Assembly: GCA_036321795.1 (NCBI GenBank)
Contig: JAWQCY010000005.1
Span: 147,861 to 211,860 of the forward strand
Direction: 5' to 3'
Source: CAKVON01 sp902475665
GTDB lineage: Bacteria > Actinomycetota > Coriobacteriia > Coriobacteriales > Atopobiaceae
Length of the DNA stretch: 64,000 nt
In this document: positions 56,645 to 64,000 of the stretch, piece by piece
How the letters are laid out: each line of letters opens with the position of its first letter
How positions within the stretch are numbered: the first letter of the stretch is position 1
Notes under the pieces: model-generated
Told to the model about the DNA's origin: nothing
The model's database searches: none
What the model saw: only the letters and a program-made list of their open reading frames with translations
Program-made: the position numbers and the translations under genes

Positions 56645-58128
56645 TGGCAGAAACTAACGAGAAGCGCAACGTGCTCGAGGAGGCAGCCCTCGACTACATG
56701 CGCCGCAGCGCGGGAGATGGCACCATCATCCGCGTGGTCGGATCGGTCGTCGACGTCAAGTTCGACGATCATGCGCCGGCCATCTACAACGCGCTCACGG
56801 TCAAGGGCGAGACCGCCATGGGCGAGGTCAATACCGTCCTCGAGGTCGAGTCCGAGCTCGCGGGCAACGTCGTCCGCACGGTCGCCATGTCGTCCACGGA
56901 CGGTCTTCAGCGTGGCCTGCGCGTCCATGACACCGGCGCACCCATGATGATGCCCGTCGGCTCCGAAACCCTCGGCCGCGTGTGGAACGTCCTGGGTGAG
57001 GCTGTCGACGGCAAGCCCATTCCCGAGGACATCCAGTACTACCCGATTCACCGTCCCGCCCCGCAGTTCCAGGACATCACCACCCAGACCGAGATCTTCG
57101 AGACCGGCATCAAGGCCATCGACCTTCTCGAGCCCTACGTCCGCGGCGGCAAGACTGGCCTGTTTGGCGGTGCCGGCGTCGGCAAGACGGTCCTGATCCA
57201 GGAGCTCATCAACAACCTCGCCCAGGAGCATGGTGGCACCTCGGTGTTCACCGGCGTCGGCGAGCGCACCCGTGAGGGCACCGACCTGTTCCTCGAGATG
57301 AGCGAGTCTGGTGTCATCAACAAGACCTGCTTGGTATACGGCCAGATGAACGAGCCGCCCGGAGCTCGTCTGCGCGTCGGCCTCGCCGGCCTGACCACGG
57401 CAGAGTACTTCCGTGACCAGGGTCAGGACGTCCTGCTGTTCATCGACAACATCTTCCGCTTCTCGCAGGCAGGCTCCGAGGTCTCTGCACTTCTCGGCCG
57501 CATGCCGTCCGCAGTCGGCTACCAGCCCACGCTGGCCACCGAGATGGGCGACCTGCAGGAGCGCATCACCTCGACCCGCGAGGGCTCCATCACCTCTGTC
57601 CAGGCCGTCTACGTCCCCGCCGACGACCTCACCGACCCGGCGCCCGCGACGACGTTCACGCACCTCGACGCCACCACGGTCCTGTCCCGTAACATCGCCT
57701 CGCTGGGCATCTACCCGGCAGTCGACCCGCTGGCCAGCTCCTCGGACGCCCTCGACCCCACTATCGTCGGCGACGAGCACTACCGCGTCGCCACTGGCGT
57801 GCAGGAGCTGCTGCAGGAGTACACCGACCTGCAGGACATCATCGCCATCCTGGGCATGGACGAGCTCTCCGAGGAGCAGCGCCTGGTCGTCGATCGCGCC
57901 CGTAAGGTCCAGCAGTTCCTCTCGCAGTCCTTCCACGTTGCCGAGAAGTTCACGGGCAACCCGGGCGTCTACTGCCGCATCGAGGACACCGTGCGCTCCT
58001 TCGCCGCGATCATCGACGGCAAGTGCGACGACATCCCCGAGCAGGCCTTCCGCTTCGCGGGCACCATCGACGACGTTCGTCAGCGCGCCGCCAAGATGGC
58101 TGCCGACGCCAAGGCCGGCAAAGAGTAG
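56644..58128 (+). CDS. atpD: ATP synthase F1 subunit beta
   Basis: A 494-residue catalytic subunit. Walker A GGAGVGKTVL, catalytic Glu in GERTREG, LFIDNIFRFSQAGSEVSALLGRMPSAVGYQPTL, and DELSEEQ (DELSEED loop, last Asp changed) are present. An N-terminal extension of about 20 residues (NVLEEAALDYMRRS) is unusual. GGAGG precedes the ATG. An exact repeat copy encodes the conserved SALLGR. Confidence 0.96.
   Translation: MAETNEKRNVLEEAALDYMRRSAGDGTIIRVVGSVVDVKFDDHAPAIYNALTVKGETAMGEVNTVLEVESELAGNVVRTVAMSSTDGLQRGLRVHDTGAPMMMPVGSETLGRVWNVLGEAVDGKPIPEDIQYYPIHRPAPQFQDITTQTEIFETGIKAIDLLEPYVRGGKTGLFGGAGVGKTVLIQELINNLAQEHGGTSVFTGVGERTREGTDLFLEMSESGVINKTCLVYGQMNEPPGARLRVGLAGLTTAEYFRDQGQDVLLFIDNIFRFSQAGSEVSALLGRMPSAVGYQPTLATEMGDLQERITSTREGSITSVQAVYVPADDLTDPAPATTFTHLDATTVLSRNIASLGIYPAVDPLASSSDALDPTIVGDEHYRVATGVQELLQEYTDLQDIIAILGMDELSEEQRLVVDRARKVQQFLSQSFHVAEKFTGNPGVYCRIEDTVRSFAAIIDGKCDDIPEQAFRFAGTIDDVRQRAAKMAADAKAGKE
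57487..57498 (-). repeat. GCCGAGAAGTGC repeat, copy 12 (within atpD)
   Basis: Exact minus-strand copy using synonymous codons for the invariant Ala-Leu-Leu-Gly of subunit beta, so the word coexists with strict protein constraint. Confidence 0.75.
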
Positions 58129-58140
58129 GAAAGTTGAGAG

Positions 58141-58560
58141 ATGGCTTATCTCACCTGTAAGCTCGTGAGGCCCGACCGACTCCTCTTCGAGGGGCCGGTC
58201 GCCTCCATGGTCCTCGTCACCTACACCGGCGAGCTTGGCGTGTGGCCTGGCCACGCGTCCGAGATCTGCGCCCTCGGCGACGGCGTCGTCCGTATGACGC
58301 GCCGCGCCGAGGACGGTGGCGACGTGCGCAAGGTCATCATCTCGGGCGGCTATGCTGAGATTGCCGACGACACCGTCGTGATCATCGCGGACCATGCCCG
58401 CGACATCAATGACATTGAACCCGAGAAGGTCCGCGAGACGCGCCAGAAGGCGGCCGATTCCCGTGACGCCCTCCCCGAGAACGACCACCGTCGTGCATAC
58501 TATGAGAATAAGATGGCTTGGTGCGACCTCCTCCTCAAGCACGCTTCGCAGGAGGCCTAG
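58141..58560 (+). CDS. atpC: ATP synthase F1 subunit epsilon
   Basis: A 139-residue subunit. The N-terminal beta-sandwich (LTCKLVRPDRLLFEGPVASMV, GELGVWPGHA) is followed by a C-terminal helical pair, LPENDHRRAYYENKMAWC. GGAAAG precedes the ATG. It ends the eight-gene F-type ATP synthase operon. Confidence 0.93.
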   Translation: MAYLTCKLVRPDRLLFEGPVASMVLVTYTGELGVWPGHASEICALGDGVVRMTRRAEDGGDVRKVIISGGYAEIADDTVVIIADHARDINDIEPEKVRETRQKAADSRDALPENDHRRAYYENKMAWCDLLLKHASQEA

Positions 58561-58591
58561 CGCGTCACTACCTTCAGGAGGAACACAGGAT

Positions 58592-59881
58592 ATGGACGTC
58601 ATCAGGATTGAGGGCGGACACCCGATTTCGGGCGAGGTCACCGTCGAGGGCGCGAAGAACTCCGCGCTCAAGCTCATGGCAGCCACGATCATGGCTCCTG
58701 GCGTGACCACGCTCACCAACGTCCCCAACATCTCGGACGTCCACATCATGGGCAAGGTGCTTAAGCGCCTTGGCGCCTCCATTACCGTCGCGGGCAAGCA
58801 CGAGCTCGTCATCGACACCTCCAGCGTCGACAAGTGGGAGACCCCCTACGAGCTCGTCGCCAAGATGCGTGCGTCGACCGCGGTTCTCGGGCCCTTGCTC
58901 GCGCGCTTTGGCGAGGCGGTCGTCGCCATGCCTGGCGGTTGCAACATCGGCGCCCGCAAGATCGACCTGCACATCCTCGGGCTCGAGGCGCTTGGCGTTA
59001 AGTTCTGCGTCGAGCACGGCTACATCCATGCCACTACGCCCAACGGCATCGTCGGCGCGAACGTCCTTCTCGAATTTGCGAGCGTCGGCGCCACCGAGAA
59101 CCTCATGATGGCCTCGGTGCACGCCAAGGGCACGACGGTGATCGACAACGCGGCGCGCGAGCCCGAGATTGTCGATTTGGCCAACCTCCTTAATGAGATG
59201 GGTGCCAAGGTCCGCGGCGCTGGCAGCCCCACGATCGAGATCGAGGGCGTCGAGAAGCTGCACCCCGTTGAGAGCCACCGCGTGGTCGGCGACCGCATCG
59301 AGGCGGCCACGTTCCTGGCGATCGGCGGCCTCACCGGCGGCCCGGTCCGCGTCAGGGGATTCGAGCCCGTTCACCTTGGTCTGGTGCTCAAGAAGTTCGA
59401 GCTCATGGGCATCGACATCCAGCGCGGCGACCACGAGGTCACCGCCTCGCGTACCAAGCCCCTCAAGAGCGTCGACATTCAGACGCTGCCCTTCCCGGGC
59501 TTTCCCACCGACGTGCAGGCACAGGCAATGTGCCTGCTGTCCGTCGCCGAAGGTGACTGCATCATCACCGAGAACGTCTTCGAGAACCGCTTCATGTTCG
59601 CGAGCGAGCTCGACCGCATGGGTGCCGACATCACGATCGAGGGTCATCACGCCATCGTGCATGGCGTCCCCTCGCTCTCGGGCGCGCAGGTCAAGTCGCC
59701 CGACCTTCGCGGCGGCGCCTCGCTCGCCATGGCCGGCCTCATCGCTGATGGCGTGACCACCATCAGCGACATCCACCACATCGACCGTGGCTACGAGGGG
59801 TTTGTCGAGAAGCTCCAGGCCCTCGGGGCACGTGCCGAGAGGACCTCGATTCCCGACCCGGACGTCGAGCTCGACGACTAG
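58592..59881 (+). CDS. murA: UDP-N-acetylglucosamine 1-carboxyvinyltransferase MurA
   Basis: A 429-residue EPSP-synthase-fold enzyme, first committed step of peptidoglycan synthesis. EGAKNSALKLMAA binds substrate and PGGCNIGARKIDLH carries the catalytic Cys that fosfomycin alkylates. Later TVHGVP-like and LRGGASLAMAGLIADG blocks are normal. Start 58592 follows CAGGAGGAA, 32 bases after atpC; the atp-murA pairing is common in actinobacteria. Confidence 0.96.
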   Translation: MDVIRIEGGHPISGEVTVEGAKNSALKLMAATIMAPGVTTLTNVPNISDVHIMGKVLKRLGASITVAGKHELVIDTSSVDKWETPYELVAKMRASTAVLGPLLARFGEAVVAMPGGCNIGARKIDLHILGLEALGVKFCVEHGYIHATTPNGIVGANVLLEFASVGATENLMMASVHAKGTTVIDNAAREPEIVDLANLLNEMGAKVRGAGSPTIEIEGVEKLHPVESHRVVGDRIEAATFLAIGGLTGGPVRVRGFEPVHLGLVLKKFELMGIDIQRGDHEVTASRTKPLKSVDIQTLPFPGFPTDVQAQAMCLLSVAEGDCIITENVFENRFMFASELDRMGADITIEGHHAIVHGVPSLSGAQVKSPDLRGGASLAMAGLIADGVTTISDIHHIDRGYEGFVEKLQALGARAERTSIPDPDVELDD

Positions 59882-59927
59882 GTTACGACCCGACGTTCTT
59901 CTCGACACTGCTCGCGGGAGGTGCCAC

Positions 59928-60350
59928 ATGATCAAAAAGGATGCTGGCGGACACGATTTGACGATGGCGAACGAGGACTACCTCGAGTCCGTCTATCGCA
60001 TCACCGTGGAGAGCGGCGACGACGACGGAATCAGGTCGGTCGACGTTGCCGACCAGCTGGGGGTCTCGAAGGCCAGTGTCAACAAGGCCATGACGACCCT
60101 CAAGGAGTCCGGCCTGGTCGAGCAAAACCGCTATGGCCGCGCGACGCTTACCGAGAAGGGCCGCGTCTACGGCGCCGACCTGTGGCGCTGCCATCGCATG
60201 CTCCGGTCGTTTCTCGAGCACGACCTTGGCGTCGATCCCAAGACGGCCGATGCCGAGGCATGCCTGATGGAACACGCCATCTCGCGCGATACCATGCGCC
60301 GTTGGATGGATTACCTCGAGGGACAGGGCCTTACCATCGATGAGCGCTAG
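59928..60350 (+). CDS. DtxR/MntR-family metal-dependent regulator
   Basis: A 140-residue iron/manganese-responsive repressor. The winged helix (EDYLESVYRITVESG...RSVDVADQLGVSKASVNKAMTTLKESGLVEQNRYGRATLTEKG) is followed by the dimerisation and metal domain with HRMLRSFLEHDLGVD and EACLMEHAIS (metal ligands). No SH3 domain, so MntR-like. GGGAGG precedes the ATG. A one-off repeat variant, GTTCTTCTCGAC, lies in its leader near 59893. Metal-uptake targets are not adjacent. Confidence 0.92.
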   Translation: MIKKDAGGHDLTMANEDYLESVYRITVESGDDDGIRSVDVADQLGVSKASVNKAMTTLKESGLVEQNRYGRATLTEKGRVYGADLWRCHRMLRSFLEHDLGVDPKTADAEACLMEHAISRDTMRRWMDYLEGQGLTIDER

Positions 60351-61287
60351 CGACGCGGAGGCGTCTGTCGCAACCATGGGGCCGAGCTGCCCTGTCTGGG
60401 GCACCTGGCCCACGGACGATGCGGACGAGCAGGCCGCAAACGAGCTTGGGCGCGCCATCTGCGGCGCCTCGGGCGAGACCGTCGTCTTGTCGGGCGACAT
60501 GAGCCGTCCGCTGTCCGAACTGCCCTTCTCTGAAGGCGTAGCGAACGCGCTGTGGAATGCGTGCGAGACCGAGACGATCTCCGAGATGCATAGGCTCTAC
60601 CGTGACGCGGGCGCGAACGCGGCGGTTACCAACACGATGTGGTGCAGCGCGCCCGCCATCGCGGCCGCCGGACTCGACGTGTCCGTTCGCGACGCAAACG
60701 ACCGTGCCGTGAGGGCGGCGTACTCGTCGGCGTCGCGATACGTTATCGGTGCCATCGGTCCGTGCGAGCGGGCCCCCCGCGAGCCCGATGCCGCGAGCCG
60801 CGCCGCATGGCGCGAGCAGGCGACAAGGCTCAAGTGGGGCGGCGTTCACGGCTTTCTGCTGCGAGGCATGCGTCGCGTCGACGAGGCCGCCTCATGCGTC
60901 GAGTGCGTGCGTCAGGTGAGCGAGCGTCCCGTGATCTGCCTGTTTGACTGCGATGCCTCTGGCCTGCTGGCGGATGGGTCGCCGCTGGCGGACGGCCTCG
61001 CGCGCGTTGCGGAGGCGGGTGCACACGGCATCGGCGTGACGGCCACGCTGTCCGATGTCGCCGCCCTGGCGCCGACGGTGGTCGATGTCGCCTGCGGGCT
61101 GGGCAGGGGAGCCGCCGTTGTCGCCTCGTGCGACCCGTCCGCCCCCGCTCGCACGCTCCAGGCAACCTACGCCCGTGTGGCACGCAACCTGCATGACCTT
61201 GGCGTTACGGCGATTGGTTGCGGCGAGGGGTCGACCGTCCGACACACCGCCGCCGTCGCGGACGTCCTTACGGGTCTCGAACGATAG
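60340..61287 (+). CDS. Degenerate homocysteine S-methyltransferase-like protein
   Basis: A 315-residue TIM-barrel-type protein. NAAVTNTMWCSAP corresponds to TNTF of homocysteine methyltransferases and VIGAIGPCE to the SIGP block. The zinc cysteines are mostly lost: the GxNC site reads GVTA and the GGCC site reads GCGEG. It is thus unlikely to be a normal methyltransferase, and could be a MetH N-domain remnant or a diverged enzyme. The ATG overlaps the upstream regulator by 11 bases, so regulator and protein are coupled. Confidence 0.65.
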   Translation: MSASDAEASVATMGPSCPVWGTWPTDDADEQAANELGRAICGASGETVVLSGDMSRPLSELPFSEGVANALWNACETETISEMHRLYRDAGANAAVTNTMWCSAPAIAAAGLDVSVRDANDRAVRAAYSSASRYVIGAIGPCERAPREPDAASRAAWREQATRLKWGGVHGFLLRGMRRVDEAASCVECVRQVSERPVICLFDCDASGLLADGSPLADGLARVAEAGAHGIGVTATLSDVAALAPTVVDVACGLGRGAAVVASCDPSAPARTLQATYARVARNLHDLGVTAIGCGEGSTVRHTAAVADVLTGLER

Positions 61288-61358
61288 GTGCCGCGAACGC
61301 GGCGAGGGTGGTTTGTGGGTAGCGCGCCCTTCTCGCATTACTGTGGAGTTGCACACGA

Positions 61359-61400
61359 GATGCGTCGGTTGGGCTAGAGTTTTATAAGATGCGTCGCATC
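61359..61400 (+). promoter_or_regulatory. galU promoter with GATGCGTCG repeats
   Basis: GATGCGTCG occurs at 61359 and again at 61388, the second being part of the palindrome GATGCG-T-CGCATC (61388-61400). TATAAG (61383-61388) abuts the palindrome, a layout fit for a repressor site. Confidence 0.4.
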
Positions 61401-61446
61401 ATCGGGCGCAGACGAACATGCACCACGCATGAAAGGACCAACAGCG

Positions 61447-62343
61447 ATGAAGGCTATCATTCCCGCCGCCGGCCTCGGCACCCGTTTTCTCCCCGCGACC
61501 AAGTGCACCCCCAAGGAGCTGCTCCCCGTCCTGGACAAGCCCGTCATCCAGTACGTGGTTGAGGAGGCCCTCGCGCCCGAGGGCGTCGACGAGTGCGTTA
61601 TCGTCAACTCCCACGACAAGCCCGAGATCGAGAAGTACTTCTCGGTCGACGAGTCCTTCGAGCAGATGCTCGAGTCCCGTGGCAAGAAGCAGGAGGCCGA
61701 GCTCGTCCACGAGGCCGGCTCGCTTCCCGTCTCGTTCGTCTACCAGGACGAGCCGCTGGGCCTCGGTCACGCGGTCCACTGCGCGGCCGACAAGATGGAC
61801 GGCGAGCCCTTCTTCATCCTGTTGGGCGACTACTTCGTGCCCGGCCGCCAGATGAACATCCGCATGGCCGAGGTCTCCCGTGCCCACAACAACGCCTCCG
61901 TCATCGCGGTGGCTCCCGTTCCCGCCGACCAGGTGAGCCGCTACGGCATCATCGCGGGAGAGTGCGTGGGCGCCTACGACGGCTCCGTTCCCGCCGACCC
62001 CGAGCAAGAGGGTGCGGTCTGGAAGGTCACGGGCCTGGTCGAGAAGCCCAAGCCCGCCGATGCCCCCTCGCACCTGTTCATCGTCGGCCGCTACCTGCTG
62101 TCGCCGCGCATCATGGACCTTCTGGCCGACCAGAAGCCCGGCGCCGGCAACGAGATCCAGCTGACCGACGCCATGGAGCGCCTGCTGGACGAGGAGGAGA
62201 TGTACGCGCTGGTCATCGACCCGCTCGAGGGTTGCGACACCGGCACCCCCGCCGCCTGGGCCGCTACCAACGCGCGCCTTGCGCTTGAGGATGACGCTAC
62301 CGCCGAGGCCTTCCGCGAGGCGCTTGGCAACACCGAGCTTTAG
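61447..62343 (+). CDS. galU: UTP--glucose-1-phosphate uridylyltransferase GalU
   Basis: A 298-residue nucleotidyltransferase making UDP-glucose. IPAAGLGTRFLPATKCTPKELLPVLDKP is the nucleotide loop; EPLGLGHAVHCA, LLGDYFVPG, VEKPKP and GAGNEIQLTDAM are all family signatures. Start 61447 follows AAAGGACC; an ATG-like codon 18 bases earlier is less likely. Pairs with the mutase downstream for glycan precursors. Confidence 0.95.
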   Translation: MKAIIPAAGLGTRFLPATKCTPKELLPVLDKPVIQYVVEEALAPEGVDECVIVNSHDKPEIEKYFSVDESFEQMLESRGKKQEAELVHEAGSLPVSFVYQDEPLGLGHAVHCAADKMDGEPFFILLGDYFVPGRQMNIRMAEVSRAHNNASVIAVAPVPADQVSRYGIIAGECVGAYDGSVPADPEQEGAVWKVTGLVEKPKPADAPSHLFIVGRYLLSPRIMDLLADQKPGAGNEIQLTDAMERLLDEEEMYALVIDPLEGCDTGTPAAWAATNARLALEDDATAEAFREALGNTEL

Positions 62344-62358
62344 GGGACAGAGCCCGAA

Positions 62359-63759
62359 TTGGCAATCATTCGCTTTGGCGCCGAGGGATGGCGCTCCCGC
62401 GTCGACGAGGACTTCACCGACGCGAACGTTTGCAGGGTGGCCGATGCCCTCGGCGCAGCATGGGCCGAGGCGGGGGACATGGGTACCGTGCTCATCGGGT
62501 ATGACACCCGCCGAGACGCTCGCAGCCACGCCGCGCTTGCCGCGGAGGTGCTCTCCTCGTGGGGCTTCGACGCTCGCGTGAGCGAGGGCTTCTGCCCGAT
62601 TCCCGCACTCGGATGGACCGCGGCGCACGATGAGGGTGTCATCGGCGCCGTCATGATTGGCGCTAGCGGGGCCCCTGCCGGCTACCAGGGCGTATGCGTT
62701 CGGGACGCCGACGGCCTGATTGCCCCCGGCGAGTTTCTTGCCCGCGTCGAGTCCCTGGTTCCCGGCGAGGCGTCCGACTCTCGCGGGGCCTGCGGATCCG
62801 TGGCACTTCTCGACACATATATAAGCGAGTTGGAGCGACTGGTCGACGCAGACGCGATTTCGGCCGCGCACCCGCGCATCGTCGTCGATCCGATGTACGG
62901 GACCTCCCGTGGAATCCTTGCAGGAATGTTGCGTCGCCTCGGTGCCGACGTCATCGAGATTCACGGGGACGATCGCACCGACTTCGCGGGGCTGCACCCC
63001 CGCCCGGTCGAGCCCTGGGTCGACGACTGTGAGCAGGCGGTCGTGAGCTCCGGCGCTTGCGCAGGCCTCGTCTTGGACGGGGACGCCGATCGCATTGGCC
63101 TGGTGGACGAGAAGGGCCGCTTTGTCAGCACCCATCGTCTGTATGCGCTTGTCATGGGCCATCTGGTCGAGACTCGTGGGATGTCCGGTCGCGTGGCCAT
63201 GCCGCTCAACGGCTCGACGTACGTCCGGCGCCAGGCAAAGCGCCTGGGCTGCCGTCTGAGCGTGCTGCCCATCGGCTTCTCCCGCACCTACCGGGACATG
63301 TTGCGCCCCGACGCACTGATGGCGGTTGGCGAGGCGGGCGGCCTGTCGATTCCGATGCACTTCGCGGAGCGTGACGCCATGCTCGCGGCTCTTCTCGTCA
63401 CGGAGCTTCTGGCATGCAGTGGCATGACCGCATCGGAGCTGGTGGACGACCTGGTGCAGGAGCTTGGCAGTCTTTGGTATGGGCAGCACGACCTCAGGCT
63501 CGACCCAGCCCAGATTCAGACCTTCCGAAACGTGCTGCCCGGACTAAACCCTCCTGTCGTGTGCGGACGCGAGCCTGTGGCGGTGAGTCATGCCGACGGC
63601 CTGCGCATGGAGATGGAAGACGGCTCATGGCTGTTGCTGCGCCCGTCAAGAACCGAGGCCCTCGTCCGCGTCTATGCGGAGGCAGGGGAGGCTGCGGAGC
63701 GCGACGAGCTCCTTGTGGCGGGTTGTGAGATCGCCCGCGGTTCTGGTTGGGATAGATAG
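62359..63759 (+). CDS. Phosphohexomutase-family protein with altered catalytic loop
   Basis: A 466-residue alpha-D-phosphohexomutase (phosphoglucomutase/phosphomannomutase) fold. Metal loop DGDADRIG (240-247), sugar loop VGEAGG (323-328) and phosphate loop RPSRTEALVRVY (427-438) are present. The phosphoserine loop, normally TASHNP, reads GASGAP (101-106): the Ser stays but His and Asn are lost. Activity is therefore uncertain. TTG 62359 has AGGGGAC upstream, 15 bases after galU, and makes a two-gene operon. Confidence 0.8.
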   Translation: MAIIRFGAEGWRSRVDEDFTDANVCRVADALGAAWAEAGDMGTVLIGYDTRRDARSHAALAAEVLSSWGFDARVSEGFCPIPALGWTAAHDEGVIGAVMIGASGAPAGYQGVCVRDADGLIAPGEFLARVESLVPGEASDSRGACGSVALLDTYISELERLVDADAISAAHPRIVVDPMYGTSRGILAGMLRRLGADVIEIHGDDRTDFAGLHPRPVEPWVDDCEQAVVSSGACAGLVLDGDADRIGLVDEKGRFVSTHRLYALVMGHLVETRGMSGRVAMPLNGSTYVRRQAKRLGCRLSVLPIGFSRTYRDMLRPDALMAVGEAGGLSIPMHFAERDAMLAALLVTELLACSGMTASELVDDLVQELGSLWYGQHDLRLDPAQIQTFRNVLPGLNPPVVCGREPVAVSHADGLRMEMEDGSWLLLRPSRTEALVRVYAEAGEAAERDELLVAGCEIARGSGWDR

Positions 63760-63764
63760 TCGAG

Positions 63765-63799
63765 AAACGCGCGGTGGCCTCCTCGGTCGCCGCGCGTTT
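63765..63799 (+). terminator. Terminator of galU-mutase operon
   Basis: Ten-bp perfect stem AAACGCGCGG/CCGCGCGTTT with T at its end. Confidence 0.75.
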
Positions 63800-64000
63800 G
63801 TGTGTAGAATGTGAACATCGGCCGATTCCTGGATCGCGCTTGCCAAGGGCGCCCCGGACGCGTAAATTAACTCCTTGCCGCGCGGCCGAGCCGGGCGGCG
63901 GGGCGAACCCTGAGAACCGGATACTGCCGCCCGAGAGGGCGGCGAGGACAGCACAAATTCAAGCGAAACTCGAACAGGTTCTTTACCTTTGAACCCTCGA
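63800..64000 (+). other. Probable promoter and leader of an rRNA operon (continues past window)
   Basis: No open reading frame of note. A TAGAAT -10 candidate lies at 63805-63810. Then comes a TGAGAACCGGATACT word of the kind found in pre-rRNA leaders and spacers, a CCGCCC-GAGA-GGGCGG tetraloop hairpin (63927-63942), and an AAACTCGAACAGGTTC stretch at the end. Together they resemble the boxB/boxA-rich region upstream of 16S rRNA, but no rRNA sequence proper is reached. Confidence 0.4.

Overview
The window is a gene-dense, GC-rich (about two-thirds G+C by eye) bacterial chromosome segment. It looks actinobacterial, most likely class Coriobacteriia (Olsenella/Atopobium-like). The pointers are an HspR-controlled dnaK-grpE-dnaJ-hspR operon, the order rpmE / prfA-prmC-tsaC / rpiB-glyA-upp / atpBEFHAGDC-murA, ribosomal protein L31 with a long Ala/Lys/Glu tail, and an LPXTG-type surface protein with repeats. 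The assignment is inferred from gene content; no 16S sequence is present. I see no phage, insertion sequence or CRISPR array.

Layout. 1-9.8 kb: the end of a zinc-ribbon protein gene, lemA, tRNA-Ser, tadA, a lactate permease, an RlmI-type methyltransferase plus DEAD-box helicase, a nitroreductase, an esterase, homoserine acetyltransferase (metA), a lipoprotein and a phosphodiesterase. 9.8-19.7 kb: ferredoxin, then the heat-shock block dnaK-grpE-dnaJ-hspR, clpB and hsp20, whose three promoters share a 34-bp element, with a small cluster of zinc-ribbon/PASTA and single-pass membrane proteins between clpB and hsp20. 19.8-27.7 kb: WalJ-like hydrolase, tilS-hpt-ftsH and a cobalt/nickel ECF transporter (cbiM-cbiQ-cbiO). 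27.9-34.1 kb: aminotransferase, PHP hydrolase, exonuclease III, patatin, and a cell-wall-anchored beta-helix protein whose signal-peptide region is frameshifted at a G9 tract. 34.2-39.1 kb: sirtuin, a folP-folK fusion, biotin ligase, type III pantothenate kinase, rpmE with a twin-hairpin leader. 39.2-51.7 kb: a trigger-factor-like chaperone, prfA, amidase, YARHG protein, prmC, a TsaC/Sua5-hydrolase fusion, a second TsaC-like protein, glpK, rpiB, glyA, upp. 51.7-63.8 kb: complete F-type ATP synthase, murA, a DtxR-type regulator, a degenerate homocysteine-methyltransferase-like protein, galU and a phosphohexomutase. The last 200 bp look like an rRNA-operon leader.

The most striking signal that ordinary annotation misses is a 12-mer, GCCGAGAAGTGC. 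It occurs exactly 12 times by hand count, in both orientations, with many one-mismatch copies. Copies sit in a terminator hairpin, in intergenic gaps, and inside genes, where they often encode Ala-Glu-Lys-Cys in disordered tails and linkers. This is the distribution expected of a DNA uptake-type sequence. The second is the likely phase-variable surface protein at 32.2 kb.
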